A stretch of 64,000 nucleotides of DNA, taken from Emiliania huxleyi CCMP1516. Taxonomy: Eukaryota; Haptophyta; Isochrysidales; Noelaerhabdaceae. Shown in pieces: positions 40,350 through 50,866 of the stretch. The DNA lies in assembly GCF_000372725.1 (NCBI RefSeq), contig NW_005198091.1, forward strand, positions 62,001-126,000, given 5' to 3'. Both the position numbers and the translations under genes were made by a program. Each line of letters starts with the position of its first letter. Position 1 is the first letter of the stretch. The notes beneath the pieces were generated by a model. The model was not told the DNA's origin and did not search any database. It saw only the letters and a list, made by a program, of their open reading frames with translations.

Positions 40350-41100
40350 TCAGCAGATGCAGGCGAACCGCCTGCAGCCGCTACATCTCCTCCGCTCCGC
40401 CTTCCGCGAGAGGCAAGCTGCCCGCTCCTCCTCTCTCCTCGCGGCGCGGCGCTCCTCCTCCTCCGATTGCCGCTCTGCGAAGCCGCCGCCCGCCCCGCCG
40501 CGCTCTGCGCCGGCCTCAGCCGTGCTGTACATCTGTCCCAGTTTGCCAAAAGCGCCGTTGCCAAGTCCATTGATGTCGCCGTCGCCGCCGTCGCCGCCGT
40601 CGCCGCCGTCGCCGTCGCCTCCGCCGCCGTAGGCTGGGCCGCGTGAAGAGAAGCGCTCCCCGATGATCGCCGCATTCTCTTTCTCGACAGCAGTCAGAAC
40701 CGTCGTATCGAGGTCGTCGCCCAGTCGCTCGAGCCGCGCAACGTGTCCGAGGAGGAGGCCCTCTGCCGGCCGCCTGAGCGCTGAGCGCCGCGACTCAAAC
40801 TCGTCGAGCGGCTCGGCGTCCGTTCTGGCCAGCAGCCGGTGGCCGAGCCCGAGTGGCGCGCACCCGGTGCTAGGCAGCTTCGAGCCGTCCACGACGAGAT
40901 CGAATGTGAGGGTCGTGACAGACGAAAAGCGGACTCTCCGCTGCGTGGCCGCAGCAGAGTCCATGTTGGACTCGCCGGCTTCTTCTTGCCGATCTTGGCG
41001 GCGCTCTTGGCCGGCGGAGTAGCCGCACGCTTGGCCGGCGGCGGAGCCTTCTTGGAGCGGAGCGCCTTTGAAGCGAGCTCGGCCGGCGCCGAGCCTTGCG
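40350..41100 (-). CDS. CSRNP-like nuclear protein, probably frameshifted at its 5' end
   Basis: From MDSAAATQRRVRFSSV the protein runs to a stop at 40350. The block VRFSSVTTLTFDLVVDGSKL, then PSTGCAPLGLG, resembles the conserved N-terminal motif of cysteine/serine-rich nuclear proteins (RVRFSTVTVYxF...PSxGGxxLG). A Gly/Asp repeat and an Arg/Glu-rich helix follow, ending CSGCRRFACIC. Upstream, a histone-H1-like basic stretch (ALRSKKAPPPAKRAATPPAK, then KSAAKIGKKKPAS) lies in a different frame from the motif. One base lost around 40960-40970 would join them. The frame continuous with the motif (MAEKENLTC...) is an alternative. Likely a chromatin or transcription factor; the exact 5' structure is unresolved. 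Confidence 0.5.
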
Positions 41101-41228
41101 CCTGAGCCTTGCGCGACGCAGGTCAGATTTTCTTTTTCCGCCAAGCGGCGAGTAGAGGCGCGGCGGGTAGAGGCGTAGAGGCGAATAGCACACGTCCACC
41201 CCGGGTACCCTGGAATCTACTCAGAGCG

Positions 41229-41334
41229 GTGGTTGAGGCCGATTGCCTCAACTGTCAACCACGTGGTTGACAGAGGCCTCAACCCTCAACCAAGTGGTTG
41301 ACAGACCCCTTCAACCCCTCAACCACGCGGAATG
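41229..41334. repeat. TCAACC palindrome cluster, left
   Basis: Contains a perfect 22-base palindrome at 41252-41273 (halves ctgtcaaccac and gtggttgacag) and several further TCAACC or GGTTGA units. It shares ggcctcaaccctcaacc (41275-41291) with the right block. Confidence 0.8.
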
Positions 41335-42585
41335 GCTGTTCACACCCCCGCGCAAAGGTCTGAACACACATTCTCTGTGGACCATTCATGTCGTCTTCTT
41401 TAACGCCTGGATGCTGCATCACACCTCCCATTCACGCACGTAGCTGAAGCAAGTATCGTAAAAACGGCGCGTCGAAGGCCCCCGCACGGGGGGATCCCGG
41501 CCGACGTCATGGTCGTCCGCGGACGCGGCCCTCCGTCTCCGGAGACATTACCGAACTCAAAACTGCTTACCAAAGCCAGATACGAGCTCAGCTCAGTGAG
41601 ATCTAGCAGCACATACCCTCAGTATCCAGAATAGCAAAGTCTGAAAAAGTCGGTCCGACCGCGCAGAGCGGTCTGGCTATCTGCAGAGCTTCCGTCCGAG
41701 CCCTGAGAAATGTCGGAGGCATGTCGGCCCATGTTCGCGATTTTGATGGCGCTGCCCTTATTGCACGTGAAACAGACCGCGCCGGCCACGCACCCTTGTT
41801 CCCGGAGGCCAACTCGAACAGGTTTGAGCAATGGCCGCCTTCCATGCTCGACACGTCCGCCCGCCATCAAGTTGTACGATGAAAAATGCAGCAGGAACTT
41901 AGTTGCCTCGAAGGCCGCCCTGCTCGAAGGCCGCCCTGCTCTCGGCATTGTGTTGTTGACTGATAGCACTGTCTGATCCAACCAGAAAGAGCCGTCGAAG
42001 AGCCGTCGAGAGCTACATGAGACCCAAGTCGTCATGATGTACCAGAAAACGAAACTAGCGCCAAAATTGAGATCTCAGGATTGAATATTAATTTCTCGCG
42101 CCTGTTTCGCTGCTTGAGGCTCGCCAAACAGATACTGCGTCTATGGCCGTGTGCAACGTCAAGTCGTTATATAACCGCGACAAGACCATCGCGCCAACCG
42201 CGACTCTGTTGCTTTTATGCGGCAGCATTCACCGTGACTCTTGCCGTGAATGGTTAGTGACCGCAATACTACGCCGTGAGCTGAGCTTCACCAGCCGTTT
42301 CTCTTCCTTCCCTTGCCTTCTCTTGCCGTCCGTTCTCTGTGCGCATTCCTCTGCATGCATGCGGCATCACAAGCGTCTTCTGCCGGGCGCGCATCTGAAC
42401 TCGTACCTGGTAGGCCATCGCTTTGCTGAAGGATCAGGCGCCTGAATGGCGACAGTGAGCGTCTCCTACTTATGGATTGCGCTCAAGGTACGAGGACCGC
42501 AAGAGCGCGCCGCAGGCGAAGCGATTTTTTTGGCGGCAGGGCTGTTCCAATCTTGTGATCACGCGCGAGCCTGTGAATGGGCCCC

Positions 42586-42682
42586 GGAGGCCTCAACCCC
42601 CAACTAAAGGGTTGACGGGGGGTCTCAACCGTCAACCAGATGGTTGAGGGGGGGCCTCAACCCTCAACCCGTCAACCACCCC
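42586..42682. repeat. TCAACC palindrome cluster, right
   Basis: Repeated TCAACC and GGTTGA units, including gtcaaccagatggttga, and the shared ggcctcaaccctcaacc at 42653-42669, in the same orientation as the left block. Confidence 0.75.
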
Positions 42683-42771
42683 TCTGAGCAGACTGGAAGT
42701 GGCTGTGCGCCAAGAGACCTCGACAGCCGCAGATCTCCCCGCGAAACCACGCGCACAACCAGCCATCAGCA

Positions 42772-43869
42772 ATGGACCTCGAGACCGTGGTCGCGCTCCT
42801 CCGCAACGGCTTCTGCGTCGTCAAGTCCCTCGCGTCGCCCGAGCACTGGTCGATGCAGCCGTACTATGGCGAGATCACCGCGCTCGAGTGCGCCATCGCG
42901 CCGCTGCAGGCGGCGGCCGTGGTGTACAACCTCTCATCGGCGCTTCCCTTCCTCGCTTCGGGCGCCGCGTCGTGGCTCGGCGCGCACGCCGCGCCGAGCG
43001 AGGCGCAGTGGGAGCAGGCCATCCAGCTGGCGGCCAAGCGCGAGGACTCCGCCTCGGCGCTCGCGGTGCAGGTCGCTTGCGCGAATCTCGCGGCCGAGTC
43101 TGCGACGGAGCGCACGACGGCGTGGATGATGGTGTCCAAGGTGGCCATCGGCGCGGCGTTCGTGCTGCTCACGCTCTCGTCGCTCCACCAGCCCTACGAC
43201 GCCCTGATCAACTGGGCGCTGCTGCTGCTGCAGTTTGCGCTCCTCCACTGCCTCGCGGTGATGGCCGACGGGGTGCGCGCGAGCCGGCAGCGCGCGGGCG
43301 ACGCGTCGCGGCTCGCGGACTCGCTCGAGAGCAAGGGGGGCGACCCGCTCGACGCGCCCGCCGCGGTGCCCCTCCTCCTCGCCGCCACCCACGCCGCCCT
43401 CGGCCGCGGCGCCGCCGAGCTGCCCGCCTCGCCGTGGAGAGGGGCGGTGGCGGCGGCGGACCCGTTCGGCGTGGCGGCGGCGGGCGCGCACCTCAAGGCG
43501 CTCACGGCGGTCGAGGCCGAGCTCCGCGCCGCCCTCGCCGTCCTCCCCTCCAAGCGGCGGCCCGTCGCCGCCGAGCTGCGGCGCGCGGCGCGCGCGCAGT
43601 ACGCGCAGGCGGCGGTGGACGCGGCGGTGCTCGCGCTCAACGCGGTCGCCTTCCTCGGGTACGGCGTCTTCCCGGTCACCTTCTTCTGCGCCGACCCGAG
43701 CCTCAAGCAGTGGGTCCCCGCCTGGCCCGGCGCCGACGCGGCGCAGTACTGGGGCAACCTGGCGGGCGACGCCGCGTGGACCGTCGAGCCGGCGCTGCTG
43801 ATGGCGGCGCCGCTGCTCCTGCCGGCGTCGGGCGCGGCGAGGGCCGCCGCGAAGGAGAAGGATGCCTAG
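42772..43869 (+). CDS. Hypothetical multi-pass membrane protein
   Basis: Family not recognised. A single exon of 365 residues starting MDLETVVALLRNGFCVVKSL. Hydrophobic segments lie around residues 120-142 (MMVSKVAIGAAFVLLTLSSL), 147-168 (ALINWALLLLQFALLHCLAV), 282-306 (AVDAAVLALNAVAFLGYGVF) and near the end (PALLMAAPLLLPASG). Between them are Ala-rich soluble loops. The layout FPVTFFCADPSLKQWVPAWP before the last helix looks like a lumenal loop. It ends AAAKEKDA with no obvious targeting signal. Codon use and continuous frame strongly support coding. Function unknown. Confidence 0.72.
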   Translation: MDLETVVALLRNGFCVVKSLASPEHWSMQPYYGEITALECAIAPLQAAAVVYNLSSALPFLASGAASWLGAHAAPSEAQWEQAIQLAAKREDSASALAVQVACANLAAESATERTTAWMMVSKVAIGAAFVLLTLSSLHQPYDALINWALLLLQFALLHCLAVMADGVRASRQRAGDASRLADSLESKGGDPLDAPAAVPLLLAATHAALGRGAAELPASPWRGAVAAADPFGVAAAGAHLKALTAVEAELRAALAVLPSKRRPVAAELRRAARAQYAQAAVDAAVLALNAVAFLGYGVFPVTFFCADPSLKQWVPAWPGADAAQYWGNLAGDAAWTVEPALLMAAPLLLPASGAARAAAKEKDA

Positions 43870-44838
43870 GCCGCGGCCGCACGCGGCAGCGCGCCTTGCG
43901 CCTGCCGCCACCGCGCCGTGCGAGATTCACCTGAGATTATTGCCGTGCGTCGCCGGGGCGCGGACGGCGGAGATCCTCGAAGCGGCGGAGGCGGGCAATG
44001 CACCGCTTAGGGATTAGAGAAAAGAGAAAGAACGCGATCGGAGAACGGCACAAGCGTCAAACGACCCGGCGCTCTCGTTCCGCGTTGCGCTTGGCCGAGC
44101 GTTTACCGTTTTGGCTAGTTCACCATTTCAGTAATTCACACTTCGTTGTGGGGCACAGCCGCTCGCCCCCTGCCGCCCGCGGGCCGGGCCCCGTTACAAA
44201 AGATTTTCATTTTGACCAGCCGAGTGGACGGCACCACACAGCAGGTGGCGCGGTGTGATACCGATTACCGTCCACTCGGCGGGATCGCAGCTGGCCTCTC
44301 GTGCGCGCGTCCTGGCTTAGGGTACCCTAGGGTTCTGAGGGCCGGATTTTTTTAAGACCTTTTAATGAGGGGGTTTGCTTTGGGGGCTTAAATTGCCATT
44401 TAAGAGATTGCAGGCACGGGGGTCCCTCTTTTAAGACCGTTTAAGAAAATTGGCCTCACCGGCACATGCGTCGCTGCGTTCCGCGCCGTTTTCTCCAATA
44501 CTGCCGTTATTAGGCACAAAAACCCGCCCCTCTGAAGACACATCTGTAAGTCTGGTGTACTGGCAGCCATACTATGCATAGGGGACGCGTGCTAGCTGCT
44601 AGGCTAGCTGATTGTAGCCAGCTACCCGGCCTCCGGCGTCTCTACCGGGAGCTCCTCCGGGACCATCGACCCCTCGGGAGCTCTCCCGCACCGTTTAAGC
44701 GTTTAAGACCGTTTGAGGAATCGGCGGCCCAGGCAGCCTTAAAGCGGGCCATGGCCCGTTTTAAGCCGTTTAAGCCGCAGGCGCCCCAGGGCCCACCCTT
44801 TTAAGCCTAAGGGGGCCCCTAAGCGTCCTGGGGAGGTA
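43870..44838. other. Intergenic with hairpin and TTTAAG cluster
   Basis: Holds the 13-base inverted repeat at 44219-44280 and nine TTTAAG motifs between 44345 and 44805. It ends at the boundary of the inverted-repeat element. No gene is supported. Confidence 0.6.
44219..44280. other. Perfect 13-base inverted repeat, potential hairpin
   Basis: Arms gccgagtggacgg (44219-44231) and ccgtccactcggc (44268-44280) enclose 36 bases that themselves contain ccacac and gtgtg. It could form a structured RNA or be a recombination site; no promoter or RNA family is identified. Confidence 0.6.
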
Positions 44839-45113
44839 CAGCCGAAATTTCAACTTTGGGACAGGGGTCCCCCCCCCCCCCCTCCGGGCGCCAAAAGTAA
44901 ACGCCCGCTTGCGCCCGTGCGCCCGTGCGCCCGTTTTCCGCCGTGGCCCCGCGCGGCCGTACCTACTCGCGTTTTCGGCCCACCGCCTTCGACCGAGCTT
45001 ACCACCATCACGCACGCACGTTTTATCGTGTGCGCGACGCGCTCGACCACCACCGCGGTGGCGCCAAGAGCGCCTTTTCAACACGCTGCGATGGCGATGT
45101 GCAGCACCAGCCG
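44839..45113 (+). repeat. Left terminal inverted repeat
   Basis: 275 bases, inverted match of 47052-47326. It includes poly-C(14) and a gcccgtgc triplication at about 44911-44933. Confidence 0.9.
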
Positions 45114-47051
45114 TCCACTGCGGGACGCGGCCACGAAAGGTGTCCAGACCCCAGTTCCGGCGGACGCAGCGAGCGTCGGGACTCCGTCCCAGCAGACGAA
45201 GTCTTCCTCGTGGGCTCCACGGCCCGGATCGCGAGCTCGATCGATACCACGCGCTCGCCCGGACGTCCGCCACCTCTGCGACGTCGACGCTCTCGCAGCG
45301 CGCCGAGCGGGCAGCAATCTACTCCTCTCTGCGCGCTCGCGCCGGCCGAGAGCTCGCGTACGTCGCCGTGGCACGCCTTGCGACTCCGTGGACCCTGCTC
45401 GGCACCACCGACGCTCCGCGCCGCATCGGTTTTCCTCGGCTCCGGGCCGCTGCACTGCTCTCGCGCTCGTGAGGCTTTTGTGCAGCGCGCGGCACGACCC
45501 GAGATCCGCTTCGCCACGGCGCACGCCGCCCGCGCGACACGGACAGTGTGAGGCGGCCCCCGGCACGAGCCTTCACAGCGCCATTCTCCGCGCGCACAGG
45601 CAACGAGCGTGGACAGAGAGCCGCATGTGCGCCGCGGTGAATGGCTGCGGCCCGGACCGACCGCCCCGGCTGCCGCCTACCCAGTGCGGCGGCGGCCATC
45701 GCATCCCGTCGCACGGCCGCCGCGCGGATCGCCACTCGCGTCGCGCGCCCTCTCTCAGACACGTACTCACGCACCGCGCTGCGGCGGCAGCCTTGCGGCG
45801 GGGACAAGGCTCGCGCCGCTCCGCATCGAGTCGTGCCGCTCCGCCGTACGTCGAGGGCGAGCCGGCGAGCGCACCGACGAGGCCAGGTCGTTTGAGTACG
45901 GGGCATGACCCTCTGCCGTGCCCTGACGGTATGTTTGAGACTGCTGACTGTCATGTCGTGAATGAATTAGCGGTGCTAATACAGTAAAAAAAACGTAGAC
46001 GCACCGCCGAGTACTCTCGTCACGGTCCCCAACAGTCCTCGCGCCGCTCTCGACACACAAACAAATCTCGCCCTAGGAAATCTCTCGACCACCCATAAAA
46101 AGAAAAACAACGTCGGGGTGCGCCAGAGGCAAAGCGGTCGCAAGCTGTCTCGGTGGCGCGGCGAGAAGTCACACACGGCACGCAACCACAACACAGCCGC
46201 AGACACAGCCTAGCCGCCACCCCCGGGCACACAAGCGAGGCAACGGCAACGGGCTCGCACACGCTGCACTGGTGAGCGGCGAGAGCCTCGCGACACCCTC
46301 TTCCGTCGAAACGTGAAGAGCTCACCATCGCGGCGAGACGACGCACTATAGCGGTGCGGCCCAGCAGCTCCCGGGGCGACGCGTCTGCTCCCCTCTCTCC
46401 GCCGAGAGGACCGCCGGGAGCGCATCCAGACGCACAGCGACCGGGCAGCAATCGTCCGCGGCGCCGAGGGAGAAGACGGAGCAGCGGCAGCTTGCCGGTG
46501 TCGACACCTGTGCGAGCGGCGAAGGCGCACTCAATTGTCGACACCTCGTCGTCGCGCGCCGGCCTGTGGAGGGATCGAGCCGAGCGAGAACTGAGCGTTG
46601 TGGCGAGCGGAGCGGTGAGTGAGGCTGGAGAGAGGGCGCGCGTCGCGGTTTCTGGGTTTGGAGCGGTCAGGGCCAACCAGTTTCACGCACCGTTAGCTCC
46701 GAAGCGCATTCGGGTGCCGACGGCAAGGATATATGAAGCCGCCGCCGTCGGAGACGCTCTCGGCGACTCGTTGAGGCGCCGAGGGAGGCCCCGTAGGCAG
46801 TCGCGGCGGCTCGAGCGGCTGCAGAGTGCTCACCGGGAGGGGTGCGGAGGGAGCTGCGCCCGCGGCGGCGGATGGGCGGCGCACGTGTGGGCGTGCAGCA
46901 CAGGAGACGCGCGGCGAGAGCGTGAGCAGCAGCGACTGCGGGCAGAGAGCTGGCAGAACACGAGCGAGACGCGGGATGTTTGGGGCTGTGTCGTGTCGAG
47001 TCGACCTACGTGCCCGCTCGGCGAGCCTCGACGCGGCGCAGGAAGCCGTGT

Positions 47052-47326
47052 CGGCTGGTGCTGCACATCGCCATCGCAGCGTGTTGAAAAGGCGCTCTTG
47101 GCGCCACCGCGGTGGTGGTCGAGCGCGTCGCGCACACGATAAAACGTGCGTGCGTGATGGTGGTAAGCTCGGTCGAAGGCGGTGGGCCGAAAACGCGAGT
47201 AGGTACGGCCGCGCGGGGCCACGGCGGAAAACGGGCGCACGGGCGCACGGGCGCAAGCGGGCGTTTACTTTTGGCGCCCGGAGGGGGGGGGGGGGGACCC
47301 CTGTCCCAAAGTTGAAATTTCGGCTC
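47052..47326 (-). repeat. Right terminal inverted repeat
   Basis: 275 bases, inverted match of 44839-45113; the similarity stops abruptly at 47052, which sets the inner boundary. Confidence 0.9.
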
Positions 47327-47991
47327 TACAAAAGTATATCGCCGCCGGAGACGACTCGACGCCGCTGAGATCGGAGATCAAGCTCTGACAGGTCGCACGT
47401 CGCTCCTTTGACGCCGACGTGACTCACCCGTGCAGATCACATCAGGACACGGTCTCGACGCGCTCGGTACGACGCCTGCGACCCGTCTCGGGTCAGGTGG
47501 CACGACGCTCATCGCGCCTACCAGCGCTGCCGTACAGGTTGCCACGACGAGGTCGAGCACGCTTCTACGCTCGCCGAGCCTTCCTTTCTATCCCATTAGG
47601 CAGCCTGGGAACGGTGGCGGTCAGAGGCAAAGCCTACGAGGGGTGGTGGAACCACATGTCACGGCTACTGCCGGCTCGACCCCACGATAGCCTCCGAAGG
47701 CTGACCGTTTGCGGCACCATCATCGGACGATGTCGACGAGTTGGGTCGCTCTCGCGGTAGCCAGATGACCTCTCATACTAGTATCATCGGCCATGGCCGC
47801 AGGAAGCGCGGGGGAGGGCGCTGGGAGCAACACGGAGCTCCGTTGGAGACGTTTTCAAGATTAGCGTGTCAGAGTGTGAAATGGAAATAGCCTTTTGATC
47901 TCTCTGGGTGAGTGGGGGGCCGAGCCGCCTCGGGGTGGCGGCGGGCGGGCGTTTTGAAAAACAGAAAACAGAAGGGGGGCCAAGGCCCACA
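47327..47991. other. Intergenic, no gene recognised
   Basis: Lies between the transposon and the 3' end of the secreted Cys-rich gene. Frames up to 113 codons are unconvincing. Confidence 0.45.
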
Positions 47992-48107
47992 CTACGTAGG
48001 GGGGCTAAGACGCACGCACCTGGCTCCTGGGACAAGGCGAGAGAATCGCAGCATGCAGATCAGCGGAGGGGGGGCGACGTCCCGACACGGCAGGTTGGAG
48101 CTGGCCC

Positions 48108-48156
<49 letters not shown>

Positions 48157-49834
48157 CACGCCGTCACTGTCAAAGTCGCGCGGCGGCAGCGGTGGGGGGC
48201 AGGCCGGCGGCGCCGCGTCCGGGCAGGGGTATGGGTTGTCAGGGTCGTCCTCGGCTGCCAAGCACCCTGAGGAATGGCATTTTGTGCCGGCTGGGCACGA
48301 CCTCTGCCCATAAAGGTAGCCCCGGTCGCGTTCGCAGATGTGATTTCCGGGCGGGCACGAGTAGCATCCCCCCCCCCCGCAGAGGTTGGGGGTAGCCGCA
48401 CGCCTGAAGATAATCTCCCTCTCTGCATGTCGTTATTCCGTGGCAGTCCCAAAGTTCTCGCGGCGGTAGCGGCGGCCGCGCCGGCGGTGGCGGCAGCGGT
48501 GGCGGGCAGGCCGGCGGCGGGTCTGCCGGACACAGGTACGGGTTGTCCGGGTCCTCGCCGTCAACGCACCCCGTCGAGACGCATTTTTGGCCGGCCGGGC
48601 ACGTCCGGGAGTAGTAGCCCTTGCCTAAGCAGACGTGATGTCCGCTTGGGCACTCGACGCAGCCAGTGCCGTCACACAATTTGGGGAACCGGCACTGAGG
48701 GGAGTAGTCACCAGAGGAGCACGTCATCATTCCGTTGCAGTCCCACACGTCATAAGGGGGAGCCAGCGGTGGTAGCGGCGAGGGCGGGGAGGAGGGCGGC
48801 GGCGGCGCCGACGGCGGCGGTCGGGAGGGCGGCGGCGGTCGGGAGGGCGGCGGCAGCGGTGTCGGGCAGGCCGGCGGCGGGTCTGCGTCCGCTTCCGGAC
48901 ACAGGTACGGGTTGTCCGGGTCCTCGCCGTCAACGCACCCCTTCCGGTCGCATTTCTTGCCGGCCGGGCACGTCCGGGAGTAGTAGTCCACGCTTACAGG
49001 GCAGACGTGATCTCCGCTTGGGCACATGACGCAGCCTGCGAGGTCACACACACGGGGGAAGGGGCAAACTCCACGGCCATACCATCCTGGACCAAAAGAG
49101 CACGTCATCTCTCCGTTGCAGTCCCACACGTCATAAGTGGGAGCCAGCGGCGGTGGCGGCGAGGGCGGGGGAGGCGGCAGCTGGATTGGCTGGGGCGACT
49201 CTGCTGCGGCCCGGATGCACGCCTCATTCAGCGCTCGCGCCCGCCGCCGGTGCGGGTGGTTGTGGCAGCAGTCCAGGTCGGGACTGGCGGCGCAGATCGT
49301 ACAGATCAGGTCGTGCACGCTGGATGGCACCGCGCGCTGATAATCTCTCGCCTTGCCGAGGGGCAGACTAGTCGGATGGCCGCTGAACTGGATGTCGGCC
49401 TCGCAGGTGCTGGGGCACGTCTCTTTCACGAGTGCGACCTGCTCTGCAAAGCGCTGATTGTCGTGGGAGTGTTCGCAAAGACCAAAGCCGTGCGCCTGCT
49501 CACAGGTTGGCACAAATCCCGCCGGCTCCAAGCAAGTAGCGGGTCGGCTCGGCGGTGGAGGTGGACTCGCGATGTGTCCCTCCACAACCCCGGTGGCTGA
49601 GGCAGACGAGCTGCTGCCACCACCCCCTTCCCCGCTTGCGGCGGCCGCTGCAGCAGCGGCCGAGGAGGCCCCACTGGCGGATGCAGCACTAGAGGATGAC
49701 GCGGCAGTGGAGGAAGTCGCACCGCACACCAGCGTCAGAAGGATGCACGGCTGCAGCACTGCGCGCCGGCCCGCCGCGTTGCTGTGGATCAGCCGCATGC
49801 CAGAGACATTCGCGCCGGCGGCGGCTTTTCGCAC
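47992..49834 (-). CDS. Secreted Cys-rich / Pro-rich repeat protein, one frameshift
   Basis: An extracellular or cell-covering protein. The leader (MRLIHSNAAGRRAVLQPCIL, then LTLVCGATSS) is a signal peptide; the start is 49834 or the ATG at 49798. A first Cys module (CEQAHGFGLCEHSHDNQRF ... CPSTC) resembles ShK-type toxin-like folds only in Cys spacing. Then three repeats of about 75 residues follow, each WDCNG..TC......C.FP..C...GC..CPSG.H.C....YYSRTCPAGxKC...GCVDGEDPDNPYLCP. Poly-Pro linkers separate them (PPPPPSPPPPLAP). In the third repeat the frame slips at CGYPQ|LCGGGGCYSCPPG (about 48379-48382), one extra C next to poly-G, likely a sequencing error. Beyond it a (GA)n tract encodes Ser-Leu repeats to the stop at 47992. 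Confidence 0.72.
48109..48154. repeat. (GA)n microsatellite
   Basis: About 22 GA units, encoding Ser-Leu repeats near the C-terminus of the secreted protein on the minus strand, or possibly lying beyond its true end. Confidence 0.85.
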
Positions 49835-49968
49835 TTGCGGGCCTGAAGTTGAAAATGGGCGGATCTCCGATTACGTGCGGTCCCGTTTCGTCGCCGCGTT
49901 ATTGGATCTCGCCACGCTCCTCCGGTCGATCTCGATTTCGCAAAAAATTAGAAGAGCAGTTTAAGTCT

Positions 49969-50033
49969 AGCACTTGAGCACTTGAGCATTTGATAGGGTC
50001 GATTCCGCATGGTACGGGACCCCTCGATCGTCT
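49969..50033. repeat. Dispersed repeat, copy B
   Basis: Shares gatagggtcgattccgc and ggtacgggacccctcgatcg with copy A at 31401-31457; here preceded by three gagca-type units (agcacttgagcacttgagca). Confidence 0.8.
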
Positions 50034-50778
50034 CGCCCTAAGTAAGTCTAGCAGCTACTAGGCGAGGGAGGGAGGCGGAGAGGCGAGCAGCAGAGGAGGC
50101 GCAGCTTGCTTGCTTGCGGAGCAGCGGGCGGGTGATGTGTGTCGTGTGTCTCGCGCCTTGCGGGGGGGGGGGAGCGGAAAGGAGGAACCTCTTCCCAAGA
50201 GCACCACTCTTGGAGCGCCGCCACTACCAACCACCCAGAGCGCTGCAAGCAGCGCCGGGCAATGACGGCTTACCGCCCACCCAGCCCCCCCTCGGCACAC
50301 CCCGGCAGCCAATGTGTGACGGCTCGAACCCGCTAAGCCATCCCGCAAGCGGGATGGCCCGCCACTCGAACCCGCAAGCGGGCGTGTACGAACCGCGAGC
50401 GGCTCGCACTCGTGACACGCAGGCGTCCGACAGACGGCGCCGGGGCTAGGCGACCGAAGAGGAACTACGGCAAGAACCGCACACCACCCGCTGACGAGCG
50501 CTCGCGGAACAGGTCCGCGGCGCGTCAGGGGCGTGCGCGAGACAGGGCTCGGAGCCCTTAGTTTTCTGTGAGCAGGGATTCCCTCCCGGCGGGGGGTGTG
50601 TGTGGCGGAGAGCCGGCATGGGAATCGGCGCCGCAAGCGGTGCCCGGCAGGGGCGGGTGCCCCCACCCCGAGGGGTGGGGTCGGGTCGGGGTCCAACGTG
50701 ACCCGGCCCATCGCCTCGGCATGATGGTGGCGGCGGAGCGCAAGGCCGCTCAGGGGCAGAGAATAGGGTTTGTGGAGC

Positions 50779-50866
50779 GTCCAGAGATGTCCAGAAGGTC
50801 CAGAAGGTGTCCAGAAGATGTCCAGAAGGTGTCCAGAAGATGTCCAGAAGGTGTCCAGAAGGTTGG
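50779..50866. repeat. GTCCAGAAGGT/GAT minisatellite
   Basis: About eight tandem units of 9-12 bases alternating gtccagaaggt and gtccagaagat. Related ccagaag and gaaggtct fragments persist to about 50935. Confidence 0.85.

Larger units (their letters stand above)
41145..42771. other. Possible mobile-element remnant flanked by TCAACC palindromes
   Basis: Two TCAACC/GGTTGA-rich blocks (41229-41334 and 42586-42682) bracket about 1.25 kb of visibly less GC-rich DNA. A 138-codon minus-strand frame at 41619-42035 (CVAGAVCFTCNKGSAIKIAN) has some coding look but no family. A shorter plus frame (42143-42445) is also unassigned. See findings. Confidence 0.45.
44839..47326. mobile_element. Non-autonomous TIR DNA transposon, 2.5 kb
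   Basis: The ends are 275-base inverted repeats (44839-45113 and 47052-47326) that match across their whole length, including a 14-base homopolymer, apart from the outermost base. The tips read (c/g)agccgaaatttc. TA dinucleotides flank both ends (44837-44838 and 47327-47328), compatible with a TA target duplication as in Tc1/mariner-type elements. The 1,938-base interior has open frames that are only Arg-rich by-products; no transposase motif is seen, so mobilisation would need a partner in trans. Arms this similar suggest recent activity or gene conversion. Confidence 0.85.

Noticed and set aside
44917-45987. A 356-codon open frame inside the TIR element as a possible transposase
   Set aside because: Arg/Pro/Ala-rich with no DDE/D or helix-turn-helix pattern; several frames on both strands are equally open because stop codons are rare in this GC-rich DNA, and the first part is the inverted repeat itself.
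50300-50420. tRNA-like sequence with GTTCGA-type boxes and strong hairpins
   Set aside because: No cloverleaf with correct spacing of A and B boxes could be drawn on either strand; the hairpins are simple cccgc/gcggg repeats.
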